A DNA stretch of 64,000 bases from Candidatus Nanoarchaeia archaeon (GTDB lineage: Archaea > Nanobdellota > Nanobdellia > Woesearchaeales > JANQNE01): positions 151,872 to 215,871 of the forward strand of contig JANQNE010000011.1 in the NCBI GenBank assembly GCA_028279725.1. The letters are read 5' to 3'. Position 1 is the stretch's first letter, and each line of letters begins with the position of its first letter. The position numbers were made by a program, and so were the translations under genes. A model generated the notes under the pieces. That model was not told the DNA's origin. It ran no database searches and was given only the letters and a program-made list of their open reading frames with translations. Positions 1 through 8,189 of this stretch are shown here, piece by piece.

Positions 1-599
1 TTCAAGGAACAAAGAACGGAATTTCAGATGAGCGTCTTGGATCTTTTTCTGTAATAGGAACTGAAGAAGAAACACAAGATCTGATCCAAGAATCCGGAAA
101 CAGCGGAACAGGAGGAGGATCAGGAGGAGGGGGAATACCAATAAGAACTCCTGCTAATGATGAGCTATCAGAAGACTTAGAACAGAACAATGAAGGTGTA
201 TCTGCTGAGCCAGACAATAATGTAGGAAGTCCTGGTGAAGATGATCAAGATAACAGGACAATGGAATATCCGTCTGCTGGTAATCCTGATGGTAATATAA
301 CAGAACAATCCTATCTAAATGCTATAACAGGAAATGTCATTAAAGAATTTCCCCTATTGGGTGATATAAATTACTGCCTGCTGATAATCATCATCCTGTT
401 AATCGTCTGGCTAATAACACTTTTCTTGTATGCTAAAGAACGCAGAAAAAAGAACGCTTTATACAAGATAGAATCTGAAAAGAAGAAGCTGACCCTTAAG
501 AAGAAAAAGATCTCAGAAAAGATCAATTCCTTAAAGGAAAAAAGGAAAAAAGAGATAGAAACGATCCAGAAAAGACTGAATAGATATAAAAGATCATGA
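1..599 (+). CDS. C-terminal part of a membrane-anchored surface protein (5' partial)
   Basis: The frame is open from base 3 to the stop at 599, so the gene begins outside the window; the ATG at 261 is probably internal. The visible part starts with a hydrophilic segment rich in Gly, Asp, Glu, Asn and Gln, including a glycine linker (GTGGGSGGGG). One strong transmembrane helix follows (CLLIIIILLIVWLITLFLYA), then a highly charged Lys/Glu coiled coil to the end. This order fits an exported protein with a C-terminal membrane anchor and a cytoplasmic coiled-coil tail. No enzymatic domain is visible and the family is not recognised. The next gene starts 19 bases downstream after an AAGGAGG ribosome-binding site, so the two could share a transcript. 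Confidence 0.7.
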   Translation, partial: QGTKNGISDERLGSFSVIGTEEETQDLIQESGNSGTGGGSGGGGIPIRTPANDELSEDLEQNNEGVSAEPDNNVGSPGEDDQDNRTMEYPSAGNPDGNITEQSYLNAITGNVIKEFPLLGDINYCLLIIIILLIVWLITLFLYAKERRKKNALYKIESEKKKLTLKKKKISEKINSLKEKRKKEIETIQKRLNRYKRS

Positions 600-618
600 T
601 AAAAAGGAGGCGGATAAA

Positions 619-1038
619 ATGGAAAATGATATTGTTTGGACACCTGTCATGTCTGTAAATGATAAAAACATAGATAGCCAGCATAAAGAAATAATCGAAA
701 CACTCAGGAAGTTTGGTGAAAAAATAGTGCTTAGAGCAAACATCAATCAAGTAAAAGGCCTGATTGATGTTTTTGAAGATTATTCTGTTAAGCACTTAGA
801 TCATGAAGAAAAATATATGAAAGCCCATAAATTTCCTGAACTTGACAACCATAAGAAACTTCATGATTCATATAAGGAATATTTCAAAGATCTGAACAAA
901 AAGTTAAAAGATGAGCAATCTGATCAATTTTTAGCAAAATTAGTGGATATAGAGAGATTTCTTAGCAATTGGTGGACTAATCATATCTTAGTAGAAGACC
1001 GTAAGTATGCTCTGTATATCAAGTCGCATCCTAAATGA
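619..1038 (+). CDS. Bacteriohemerythrin-like non-heme diiron oxygen-binding protein
   Basis: At 139 residues this is the usual length for a single-domain hemerythrin. The four-helix-bundle ligand pattern is visible: His in DSQHKE, HxxxE in HLDHEEKYM, two His in NHKKLH, and the final His/Asp in NHILVEDRKY. The N-terminal tryptophan-containing strand (IVWTPVMSVNDKNID) is also typical. Family members bind O2 reversibly and serve in oxygen sensing, storage or delivery in microaerophiles and anaerobes. An AAGGAGG Shine-Dalgarno lies 7 bases before the ATG, unlike the leaderless genes nearby. The family is mainly bacterial, so transfer is plausible. Confidence 0.9.
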   Translation: MENDIVWTPVMSVNDKNIDSQHKEIIETLRKFGEKIVLRANINQVKGLIDVFEDYSVKHLDHEEKYMKAHKFPELDNHKKLHDSYKEYFKDLNKKLKDEQSDQFLAKLVDIERFLSNWWTNHILVEDRKYALYIKSHPK

Positions 1039-1097
1039 TCTTGATAAATAATTAAAGATAATAGGCAGTCTCTGAATTCTTTATTTACAAATATTAT

Positions 1098-1640
1098 TTA
1101 ATTAGAACTGATGTTGTAGATGACTGGAACTGTCCTGCAATCTGGTTCTCCTACTTTTGGTTTTAAACCTAATCTGTATATTGATCTAAGATCTTCAAAC
1201 ATATGCGGCATGAAAACAGAAATAAGCTTTTCTGCAGTTTCCCTCATGTATCCTGGGTCTGCGATCTTTGCAGGGTCTTCAGTCCAGTGGACTCCTGCAT
1301 AGTTATTTAATCTATTTACAAACCTCTGTCCTTTATTTAGTATAGACAAAGCCTCATCAAAATCTTTGCTTTCTTTTGATTCTTCGAATATCTTCTGTTT
1401 GACATGACCTATAATATCCCCTCCTAACCTAATCCTGCATCTAGCCTGTTCATAATTGGTTCCAGAATAAGACGGGAACAAGAATAGGTTTCCGCTTCTG
1501 TAGATACGATCCATGACGACTGGTTCTTTAACCTCACTATAATATCTAAAACTAGATTCAGGATCCTGTTTTTTGGGTAAACTGGAGGCAGGAACTACCT
1601 GGATACCTCGGTTTGCTAGATTTTCTAGTAAGCTTTCCAT
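1098..1640 (-). CDS. Hypothetical protein
   Basis: This protein of about 180 residues is not recognised. It is soluble, with no signal peptide or membrane helix, and ends in a proline/valine-containing tail (RTVPVIYNISSN). The ORF track starts at a TTG two codons upstream. I prefer the ATG at 1640 because a TATA-like CTTATAAATAA sits about 25 bases before it and there is no Shine-Dalgarno, as in other leaderless genes here. It is divergent from the GH18-like gene at 1735 and shares a short promoter region with it. Confidence 0.6.
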   Translation of the reverse strand: MESLLENLANRGIQVVPASSLPKKQDPESSFRYYSEVKEPVVMDRIYRSGNLFLFPSYSGTNYEQARCRIRLGGDIIGHVKQKIFEESKESKDFDEALSILNKGQRFVNRLNNYAGVHWTEDPAKIADPGYMRETAEKLISVFMPHMFEDLRSIYRLGLKPKVGEPDCRTVPVIYNISSN

Positions 1641-1734
1641 AATCAAAAGGAGATTTGTAATTATTTATAAGCCTTACTGAATAAACTTTTAAATGACAAA
1701 AGCTTTATAAAAAACAGAAATTGATGTATAGAGA

Positions 1735-2841
1735 ATGAAAAAACAAGGCGGAGTAGGAGTGTTTATAATGATCTGTTTAGTTTTGATTATAGTATTTGGT
1801 TTTATATTATTGTTATTGATCGGACCTGAAGAGAAGAAAACTCCGAATAGGTATGTCTCTGTAGTGATGGAGGAAGAGATAATAGTTCCAGAGAAAGTGT
1901 ATGAAGAGTCCGTTAAGGATTTTGTTGAAGAGGAAGAGGATAGAAGTTATAGAGATGATGATTCTGATAGTGAAGATGAGGATGAAGAGCGAGATGATGA
2001 AGATGAGGAACCTCCTGAAGAAGATAAGAAGGAAGAAGTGAAAGAAGAATATAATAAAATAAAAAAGATGGAGAAAGGATATGGATTTTGGGTGTATGGA
2101 AGCTTTGATAAGGATGAATATGATAACTACATAGAGATTATCGAGGATTTTAACTCTAGGCAGAATGATGATGACAAGGAGATAAAGTATCTTTTCGTGT
2201 GGGCTGGTGAATTAAGGGATGTGGACAATACTTATTTCTATTATAATCCTGAGAGAGCAAAGTATCTTGATGAGAATGTTGATATGGAGATACATGCCCT
2301 TATAAGCTGTTCATCAGATGTTACAGATTCGTTAGGAAATAATGACCTGGACAGGATCGCTGATGAGATTGTAGCTGAAGTTGAATTTGAAGGCATACAT
2401 CTTGATCTAGAGCCGCATAATAAAGATGTTGAAGAACTAGCCTTAAAATTAGAAGGGAAGACTAATAAGGCTATCTCTGTTGCGCTTGGAAAAGGTGTTG
2501 ATGAAGAGTTTTTGGCTAGTGTTGATTTTACTGTTCTGATGAATTATGCGCAGTGCCAGGATACAGTGGATGAATTCTATGATGTTTCAAAAGGGAGGTT
2601 AGAGAGATACTATAAAGATTGTGTAGATGTTGATGCTAACTGTATGAATGGCATAATGGTAACTCCGACATCATGTGAGAAAGAGGATATATTAGAGCAT
2701 ACTAATAAATCAATATTGGTTTATCATGAAGTCATGGATGAATTTGGAGAAAGCAATATGATGGGGATAAACATGTTCAGGCTAAATTATAAGAAAGCGA
2801 TGCCTGGTGAAGAGGTTATTGACTTAGTTTTAGGATCTTGA
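1735..2841 (+). CDS. Membrane-anchored GH18-like TIM-barrel protein
   Basis: 368 residues. An N-terminal transmembrane anchor (VFIMICLVLIIVFGFILLLLI, about residues 9-29) is followed by an extremely acidic linker (about residues 55-110, runs of D and E) and then a globular domain. That domain contains FEGIHLDLEP, which resembles the catalytic strand of glycoside hydrolase family 18 (DxxDxDxE with terminal Glu), and a later barrel-like strand FTVLMNYAQ. The probable site is outside the cell on a flexible stalk. The first Asp residues of the GH18 motif are not clear, so it may bind or cleave glycan, or be inactive. TATA-like GCTTTATAAAAA lies about 28 bases upstream, so the mRNA is probably leaderless. 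Confidence 0.65.
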   Translation: MKKQGGVGVFIMICLVLIIVFGFILLLLIGPEEKKTPNRYVSVVMEEEIIVPEKVYEESVKDFVEEEEDRSYRDDDSDSEDEDEERDDEDEEPPEEDKKEEVKEEYNKIKKMEKGYGFWVYGSFDKDEYDNYIEIIEDFNSRQNDDDKEIKYLFVWAGELRDVDNTYFYYNPERAKYLDENVDMEIHALISCSSDVTDSLGNNDLDRIADEIVAEVEFEGIHLDLEPHNKDVEELALKLEGKTNKAISVALGKGVDEEFLASVDFTVLMNYAQCQDTVDEFYDVSKGRLERYYKDCVDVDANCMNGIMVTPTSCEKEDILEHTNKSILVYHEVMDEFGESNMMGINMFRLNYKKAMPGEEVIDLVLGS

Positions 2842-2925
2842 TATTTCTTTTAATCATCACGTTCGCTAATACTTTGGAGAAGATAAAAAGAAAGATTTAA
2901 AAATAACCTTAACTTAATAAATACA

Positions 2926-3345
2926 ATGGGATTTTTAGATATATTCAGGAAAAAGAAATCTAGTTTTGAAAAATATTTTGAGGGTTCTGATGTAAAACCA
3001 GGCCCAAGACATAATTATCATTTTCCAAAAGAGGTTTTGGATATGGTTAAGAAGATTGAATTAACTTTTAAAAAAGTTCATCCATTAACATTTGAAGAAT
3101 GGATAGATGGGTTTGACAGGGATTCTAATCCTGAAAAAGAGATTGCTTTATGGTTATATATGGCAGATGTTTATAAAAAAATTATCAGTAAATATCCTAA
3201 TAAACCAGATTACAACAAAGAAATATATAAAGTTGTCTTATCATGTTCAATAGGTGATGATCAGTATGTTTTATCACAAATAAAATCAAAAATATTATCA
3301 AAGTCAGAAGTCATATCAATTATTAAAGAATTTAGAAATAAATAA
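2926..3345 (+). CDS. Hypothetical protein
   Basis: 139 residues, family not recognised. The N-terminus (MGFLDIFRKKKSSFEKYF) is an amphipathic basic helix of the kind that touches membranes or partners. The rest looks like a small alpha-helical fold with a conserved-looking HPLTFEEWIDGFD segment. There is no signal peptide. The gene stands alone between the GH18-like gene and a convergent nuclease gene. It has its own TATA-like sequence about 25-30 bases upstream and no Shine-Dalgarno. Confidence 0.6.
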   Translation: MGFLDIFRKKKSSFEKYFEGSDVKPGPRHNYHFPKEVLDMVKKIELTFKKVHPLTFEEWIDGFDRDSNPEKEIALWLYMADVYKKIISKYPNKPDYNKEIYKVVLSCSIGDDQYVLSQIKSKILSKSEVISIIKEFRNK

Positions 3346-3406
3346 ACCTTCTTTCGTATAATCTTATGCAGAGGGATCAGTAAGTTCAAATTTTTATAAA
3401 AAATAT

Positions 3407-4156
3407 TTAATTCTTACAATTATTCTTTAACTTATCAAAGACTTTATCAGCTATAAGCTTTAGATTGATGGTGTCTTCTTCGTTGTATTCTATCAATAAG
3501 CTGAGATAATATTCATCTCCTGTTGCACGCCACATCCTCCAGAGAGTGAAAGCATCTCCTCCTTTGAGATCTTTTATTATCTGTCTTCTCTTTATTCCGA
3601 AGGATTCTTCTATCTCTTTAAGGCTGCCTGTTATGCCTAGCTTTGAGCAGCAGAACCTTAGATCAAAATGAGGGATATTGGGGATTATGTTTGGGTGTTT
3701 TTTGTTGATGAAAGGAATGTCAAATACAGATCCGTTAAAAGAAATGATCATCTTGTATTTTCTTAATTCTTCTTTAAGATAGTTGAAGTTTAGATTTATC
3801 CCTTCTATCATTGTTTTTGTCTCGTATCCATCATAAAGGCCGATTACTGTTATGAAACCATCTGCGCAGTGCGATACTTCTATATCTAGGAAGATAGCTT
3901 CATCCTTGAACTGATCATATAATCTCCAATGCTCTGATTGAGGAAGGAGTTTAGCGAAGAATTCTGAGTCATTGTTTCTTAGAGCAGAGCCTGCTTTTAT
4001 TATCTGCCTGTCGAAGAATTTCTTCTTTTTATCAGCGATGCCTTTTATTGATCTTGTTTCTATGAATTCATTCCAGTCTGAGATGTTTTGGCTCCAGATA
4101 TTCCTTTCTCTGTTAGATCCGAATCCGTCAAGGAAGAGGAATGTGTTTTTTATCAT
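3407..4156 (-). CDS. RNase H-like DEDD exonuclease domain protein (YprB type)
   Basis: 249 residues. A DnaQ-like/RNase_H_2 fold is indicated by the first acidic motif LDIEVSH (residues about 83-89), the middle motif SFNGSVFDIPF with a second Asp, and the terminal YNEEDTINL with the last Asp. Proteins of this type (YprB family) are predicted metal-dependent 3'-5' exonucleases; substrate is not established. It sits alone on the minus strand with a TATA-like TATATAAACC close upstream, suggesting leaderless translation. It is divergent from the transglutaminase-like gene at 4260. Confidence 0.75.
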   Translation of the reverse strand: MIKNTFLFLDGFGSNRERNIWSQNISDWNEFIETRSIKGIADKKKKFFDRQIIKAGSALRNNDSEFFAKLLPQSEHWRLYDQFKDEAIFLDIEVSHCADGFITVIGLYDGYETKTMIEGINLNFNYLKEELRKYKMIISFNGSVFDIPFINKKHPNIIPNIPHFDLRFCCSKLGITGSLKEIEESFGIKRRQIIKDLKGGDAFTLWRMWRATGDEYYLSLLIEYNEEDTINLKLIADKVFDKLKNNCKN

Positions 4157-4259
4157 GATGAAAATTAGAAATCAGAGGTTTATATATTTTAGGCGTGTAT
4201 GTCCAGTGTCCAGTGAAGATACATATATATTTATATATGTTATTGCTTTTTATTAGGGT

Positions 4260-4694
4260 ATGATTCCAAACCTATTCTGGGATAAGGAGATACCTGACAA
4301 GCTTCCGAAAGAGATGGAAGAGATAGTGAAGAAGCTGAAGAAGATCAGGGATAAGGAGAAGCTTGTGAAGAAAGTATATGATATAGTGACTAAGAGATAT
4401 TATGGATGTCATTCGTTTAAGCGTTTCTTTGACCTATTTGTAACTGATATGGAAAAGTTCTGGAAGATAAAAGGGGCAACGCACTGTACAAACCTTTGCT
4501 ACCTTATGAAGATATTCTTAGTTAAGAGCGGGAAATTTAAGGAAGAAGATATAAAGATAAAATATACGACTACTTATGTTTTATGGCCTCATGTGTATCT
4601 TAAGATTAAGATGGGAAAAGGTAAGACTCTGGATGTAGATCCCTGGGGAAAGGCTAATGGTATCAAATATGGAGATTATGCCAGTACATTCTAA
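4260..4694 (+). CDS. Transglutaminase-like cysteine protein
   Basis: 144 residues. A plausible Cys-His-Asp triad of the transglutaminase-like fold is visible in the right order: Cys in ATHCTNLCYLMKIFLVKSG, His in LWPHVYLKIKM, and Asp in LDVDPWG. Such domains act as peptidases, amidases or cross-linking enzymes; the specific reaction cannot be deduced. The protein lacks a signal peptide. Its 3' end overlaps or abuts the propeller glycosidase gene that follows, and a third gene (lgt) overlaps that one, so the three look like one operon. Confidence 0.65.
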   Translation: MIPNLFWDKEIPDKLPKEMEEIVKKLKKIRDKEKLVKKVYDIVTKRYYGCHSFKRFFDLFVTDMEKFWKIKGATHCTNLCYLMKIFLVKSGKFKEEDIKIKYTTTYVLWPHVYLKIKMGKGKTLDVDPWGKANGIKYGDYASTF

Positions 4695-5580
4695 AATGAA
4701 GAACTATGCTCCTAAAGGAAAAGTTGTATGGGATTCCTGGTTTATCAAGGAGAAAGGGGAATATCATGTTTTTTATCTTCAGGCTGATCCTTTGAAGAGG
4801 TCTGGAGATCTTGAATATCCGACTTCAGTAGGACATTCTGTATCTAAGGATCTTGTTGATTGGAAAGAAATTGGAACTGTGTTAGAGCCAAACGAAAAAG
4901 GATGGGATGATGCTGCTATATGGACAGGAAGTGTTGTCAAGAAAGGGAAGAAATTCTATATGTTCTATACTGGAAGGACAAAGAAAGAGCTTATGGTGCA
5001 GAGGATAGGTGCTGCTGTTTCTGATAATTTGATTGATTGGGAGAAGTTTTCTGAAAATCCTGTTTTAGTTGCTGATAAAAAATACTACCAGATGGAAAAT
5101 AAGAGGAATAAACTGGGAAAAGTTGGGGCATGGAGAGATCCTTTTGTTTTTGAGGACAAAGGAAAGTATTTTATGACAATATCTGCAAGGAAGAACGGAA
5201 AGAAAAAGGAAAATAATGCTTGTGTTGCAATAGCTGAATCAGATGATCTGACCAATTGGAAAGTTAAGAAGCCGATTCTTTTTGGAAGGGGATTTGATGA
5301 GATGGAAGTTACGCAGATCGTTAAATATGAGGGGAGATATTATCTGTTCTTTTCAAGCCATGAGAGAGGAGATGGACTGTTTTGTTATCATTCTGATAAG
5401 CTGTTTGGAGAGTATAAGCCTGTGAATAAAGATGGGTTTGTTGTTGGTGAAGGAATATATGGTGTCAGATTAGTGGATGGAAAGGATGGAGTTTTTAGAT
5501 GTATTGGATGGGTAAAAGACAGGAAATTATCGATGCCTTTTAATATAAGGATTGATGGTGATAAGGTATGTATGTGCTAG
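4678..5580 (+). CDS. Five-bladed beta-propeller glycosidase (GH32/GH43-like)
   Basis: About 300 residues. Repeated propeller blades carry three acidic motifs in the expected order for clan GH-J/GH-F enzymes: WDSWF near the N-terminus (nucleophile position), WRDPF (RDP motif) and EMEVTQ (acid/base position). VGHSVSKDLVDW and WTGSVV are typical blade sequences. The probable reaction is hydrolysis or transfer of a fructosyl, arabinosyl or similar glycoside; the exact substrate is unknown. No signal peptide is seen. Several starts are possible. The ATG at 4678 has GGAG just upstream and overlaps the previous gene slightly; ATG 4696 directly after its stop is an alternative. Confidence 0.75.
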   Translation: MPVHSKMKNYAPKGKVVWDSWFIKEKGEYHVFYLQADPLKRSGDLEYPTSVGHSVSKDLVDWKEIGTVLEPNEKGWDDAAIWTGSVVKKGKKFYMFYTGRTKKELMVQRIGAAVSDNLIDWEKFSENPVLVADKKYYQMENKRNKLGKVGAWRDPFVFEDKGKYFMTISARKNGKKKENNACVAIAESDDLTNWKVKKPILFGRGFDEMEVTQIVKYEGRYYLFFSSHERGDGLFCYHSDKLFGEYKPVNKDGFVVGEGIYGVRLVDGKDGVFRCIGWVKDRKLSMPFNIRIDGDKVCMC

Positions 5581-6356
5581 ATATAAATCCTACAATACTG
5601 AATATTGGTTCTTTAAAGATACAGTGGTATGGGCTGATATATGCTCTAGGGTTTATCTTAAGTTATGTATTTCTTAGGAGAGTTGTTAAGAATAGATGGA
5701 TAAAGAGATTAGATATTGAGAAGCTGGACAGTTTTATAATATACGCTATCTTAGGTGTTGTTTTAGGGTCCAGGCTGTTTTATTTTGTATTTTATGATTT
5801 CATGGAACTAATAGTTAATCCGCTGGAGTTTTTCAGCATATGGCATGGAGGTATGAGCTTTCATGGCGGACTGATAGGAACGGTAGTTGCATGTATATTG
5901 TTTTCAAGAAAGTATAAGATAGATGTATGGAAATTGTTTGATATTTGTACAATCCCTGCGATATTTGCTCTTATGTTAGGAAGGATAGGGAATCTTATCA
6001 ATGGAGGGCTAGTTGGAACTGCTTTTGATGGAGGATGGTGTTTTATATTTCCAAAATATGATATGGTGTGCAGGCATCCTTATCCAATATATGCTTTTAT
6101 CTCACACCTTATACTGTTTGGTTATTTAGTTATGTTGTTGTATATTAATAGGGAGAAGATCAAGAGTTATTTAGGAAAAGGTGTTTTAGGTGTTAATTTT
6201 CTTATAGGTTATGGTGTGCTGAGAATAATAACAGACATATGGAAAGTTGACAATTTGGTTCTTGGTGTTAAGATAGGCCAATGGCTAAGTGTAATTATGA
6301 TACTGATAGGGATTATAATAATAAAGGAAAAGAAAGAGAAAATCAACATTCAATAA
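5568..6356 (+). CDS. lgt: Prolipoprotein diacylglyceryl transferase
   Basis: 262 residues with about seven transmembrane helices. Lgt signatures are clear: QWYGLIYALGF near the N-terminus, HGGMSFHGGLIG (essential His region), and GRIGNLINGGLVG (Arg/Asn active-site motif), followed by HPYPIYAF. Lgt attaches diacylglycerol from a phospholipid to the lipobox cysteine of lipoprotein precursors in the membrane. The start overlaps the propeller gene by 13 bases, and the 3' end overlaps the convergent FKBP gene by 14 bases. Bacterial-type Lgt is uncommon in archaea. Two proteins with lipobox-like signals lie about 5 kb downstream. Confidence 0.93.
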   Translation: MYVLDINPTILNIGSLKIQWYGLIYALGFILSYVFLRRVVKNRWIKRLDIEKLDSFIIYAILGVVLGSRLFYFVFYDFMELIVNPLEFFSIWHGGMSFHGGLIGTVVACILFSRKYKIDVWKLFDICTIPAIFALMLGRIGNLINGGLVGTAFDGGWCFIFPKYDMVCRHPYPIYAFISHLILFGYLVMLLYINREKIKSYLGKGVLGVNFLIGYGVLRIITDIWKVDNLVLGVKIGQWLSVIMILIGIIIIKEKKEKINIQ

Positions 6357-6768
6357 CTTTTATCTTGAAGTTGATGTCTTTTCCAGCCAACGGATGATTC
6401 ATATCGATTGTTATCTCTTTATCTCCTACTTCTACAATCTTTGCCGGCAGCTGCTGTCCTGTAGGCAGAGCAACACCAAGCATCATCCCTGGCTTTAGTT
6501 CCTGTTCTGTAGGAAGCTTGTCTCTTGGGACTTTTTTTACAAGGTCTGGGTTAGGATCTCCGTAAGCATCTGCACATTTTATGTGAATGTCTTTCTCTTC
6601 TCCTTTTTTCATACCTATGACTCCTTCATCAAATCCTTTTATCAACTGTCCTGAGCCAACTTCGAACTCTAAAGGATGTCCGTGTTTTTTTGAATCATCA
6701 AAAACAGTACCATCATCTAATGTTCCTGTATAGTCAACTTTTATCTTATCTCCTTTCTTTACTGGCAT
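6343..6768 (-). CDS. FKBP-type peptidyl-prolyl cis-trans isomerase (SlyD-like)
   Basis: 141 residues, the length of archaeal short FKBPs without the long His-rich tail. The FKBP core is plain: VDYTGTLDDGTVFDDS, a flap insert, then GSGQLIKGFDEGVIGMKKGEEK. The IF/chaperone insert (about residues 65-120) contains the SlyD-type NHPLAGKDINFKIKV closing strand. It catalyses prolyl isomerisation and acts as a folding chaperone in the cytoplasm. The gene is convergent with lgt and overlaps its last codons. GGATTAAA precedes the ATG and suggests a weak Shine-Dalgarno. Confidence 0.95.
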   Translation of the reverse strand: MPVKKGDKIKVDYTGTLDDGTVFDDSKKHGHPLEFEVGSGQLIKGFDEGVIGMKKGEEKDIHIKCADAYGDPNPDLVKKVPRDKLPTEQELKPGMMLGVALPTGQQLPAKIVEVGDKEITIDMNHPLAGKDINFKIKVIEC

Positions 6769-6838
6769 TTTAATCCTCCATCGAGCAATTACGATTCTTT
6801 TGATGATTTTGTTGGTTTATTTAAGTGTTGTGGTTAAG

Positions 6839-6933
6839 ATGCATATTGCGCTTCGTATCGATTTTTTTATTGAAGTGATCCAGATTTATCTTTTACAGAT
6901 ATCTTCCTGAGAACTTCGCCTGGTAATATGCAT
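6839..6933. ncRNA. Copy A of a repeated stem-closed intergenic element (candidate structured RNA)
   Basis: This about 95-base element opens with ATGCATATTGCGCTTCGT and closes with CGCCTGGTAATATGCAT. The outer arms ATGCATATT and AATATGCAT are perfectly complementary. Next to the stem it shares the inner boxes GCGCTTCGT (5') and a CGCYTGG-type box (3') with copies at 19151, 36596 and 50851, as well as an internal CAGATTTAT segment. Its stem sequence is entirely different from theirs yet still paired, the pattern expected of selection on RNA structure. The transcribed strand is unknown. It lies between the divergent FKBP and manC genes. Confidence 0.6.
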
Positions 6934-6982
6934 GTATGTTAAAATATAAAACTTTATAAATAGAGGATAAATTAAGCAGGGT

Positions 6983-8188
6983 ATGATATCAGTTGTCATA
7001 ATGGCAGGTGGGAGCGGTACAAGGTTTTGGCCTAAGAGCAGGAAGAATGTTCCAAAGCAATGCATCGCTATTGTTTCTGAAAAGACCATGATCGAGGAAG
7101 CAGTTGAAAGGATGGAAAAGCTTACTCCTAAAGATAACATCTATATATCCACAGGAAAGCATCTTGAAGGGCCAATGAGAAAACATCTTCCTGATGTGAA
7201 TTATGTTATAGAGCCTTGCGCAAGAAACACTGCTCCATGTATAGGATTGAGTGCGATATCGATAATGAAGAAAGATCCTGAATCAATAATGGCAATTGTT
7301 ACAGCTGATCACAGCTTTGCTGATCCTGATGCTTTTATAGAACATATGAAAGCTGGTGTTGAGATGGCTAAGAATGATAAGATTGTTTTGATCGGTATAA
7401 ATCCAACTTATCCAAGCACTGGTTTCGGCTATATACACATGGGTGATGAATTGACTTCAGAGGATGATGATATAAAGATACATGATCTTAGGGAGTTTAA
7501 GGAAAAGCCAGATCTTAAGACAGCAAAAGAATTTTTGGAAAGCGGAGAGTATATGTGGAACTCCGGGATGTTTATCAGCAAAGTTAGTGTTATGATGGAT
7601 GCTATAAGGATGCATATGCCAGATCTTTATGATGCTCTGTCAAAGATAAGCAATTCTGATTTTGATGAGAAAGTCCTGGAAGAAGAATTTGAGAAACTGG
7701 AAAAGATATCTATAGATTACGGGGTTATGGAAAAGGCTAAGAACATTGCAGTTGTCAGAGGAGATTTTCCATGGGCTGATGTCGGAGACTGGAAGTCAAT
7801 GGAGATAATACATCCAAAAGATGAGAATGGTAATGTAGTTATCGGAGAGCACAGCGGGGATGCGAAGAACTGCATAATTGTCGGAGATGGAAAGCTGATC
7901 GAGACTGCTGATATTGAGAATGTTGTTATTGTCGATACAAAGGATTGTCTTTTGGTCTGTTCCAAGGATCGTGTTCAGGAAGTTAAGAAGATCGTTGAGA
8001 TATTAGAGAATGATCCTGAACTTGAGAAATATACAAAAGACTTACAGGATGAGTTTGAATTCCATAAAGTTTCTATTGACTGTGAGGATCTTGAAGTTTC
8101 AAGCAATGGATTAGTCGCAACTATAGATGTTGATGAGCTCCATATAGAAAAGAATGATGAAAAGATAATGATCAAAGAGGTTGAATAA
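6983..8188 (+). CDS. manC: Mannose-1-phosphate guanylyltransferase
   Basis: 401 residues. The nucleotidyltransferase signature VVIMAGGSGTRFWPKSRKNVPKQ is at the very N-terminus, followed by EPCARNTAPC and a later FKEKPDL and ISIDYGVMEKA, all typical of GDP-mannose pyrophosphorylases. It makes GDP-mannose from mannose-1-phosphate and GTP. The C-terminus is a short beta-helix without the isomerase domain of bifunctional ManC/AlgA. The gene overlaps or abuts manB, which supplies its substrate. TATA-like ACTTTATAAATA is about 30 bases before the start. Confidence 0.93.
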   Translation: MISVVIMAGGSGTRFWPKSRKNVPKQCIAIVSEKTMIEEAVERMEKLTPKDNIYISTGKHLEGPMRKHLPDVNYVIEPCARNTAPCIGLSAISIMKKDPESIMAIVTADHSFADPDAFIEHMKAGVEMAKNDKIVLIGINPTYPSTGFGYIHMGDELTSEDDDIKIHDLREFKEKPDLKTAKEFLESGEYMWNSGMFISKVSVMMDAIRMHMPDLYDALSKISNSDFDEKVLEEEFEKLEKISIDYGVMEKAKNIAVVRGDFPWADVGDWKSMEIIHPKDENGNVVIGEHSGDAKNCIIVGDGKLIETADIENVVIVDTKDCLLVCSKDRVQEVKKIVEILENDPELEKYTKDLQDEFEFHKVSIDCEDLEVSSNGLVATIDVDELHIEKNDEKIMIKEVE

Positions 8189-8189
8189 A

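Noticed and set aside
371-643. ORF-track entry on the minus strand opposite the first gene
   Set aside because: Low-complexity antisense shadow of the Lys-rich coiled coil (Phe/Ser/Leu-rich translation), no ribosome-binding signal.
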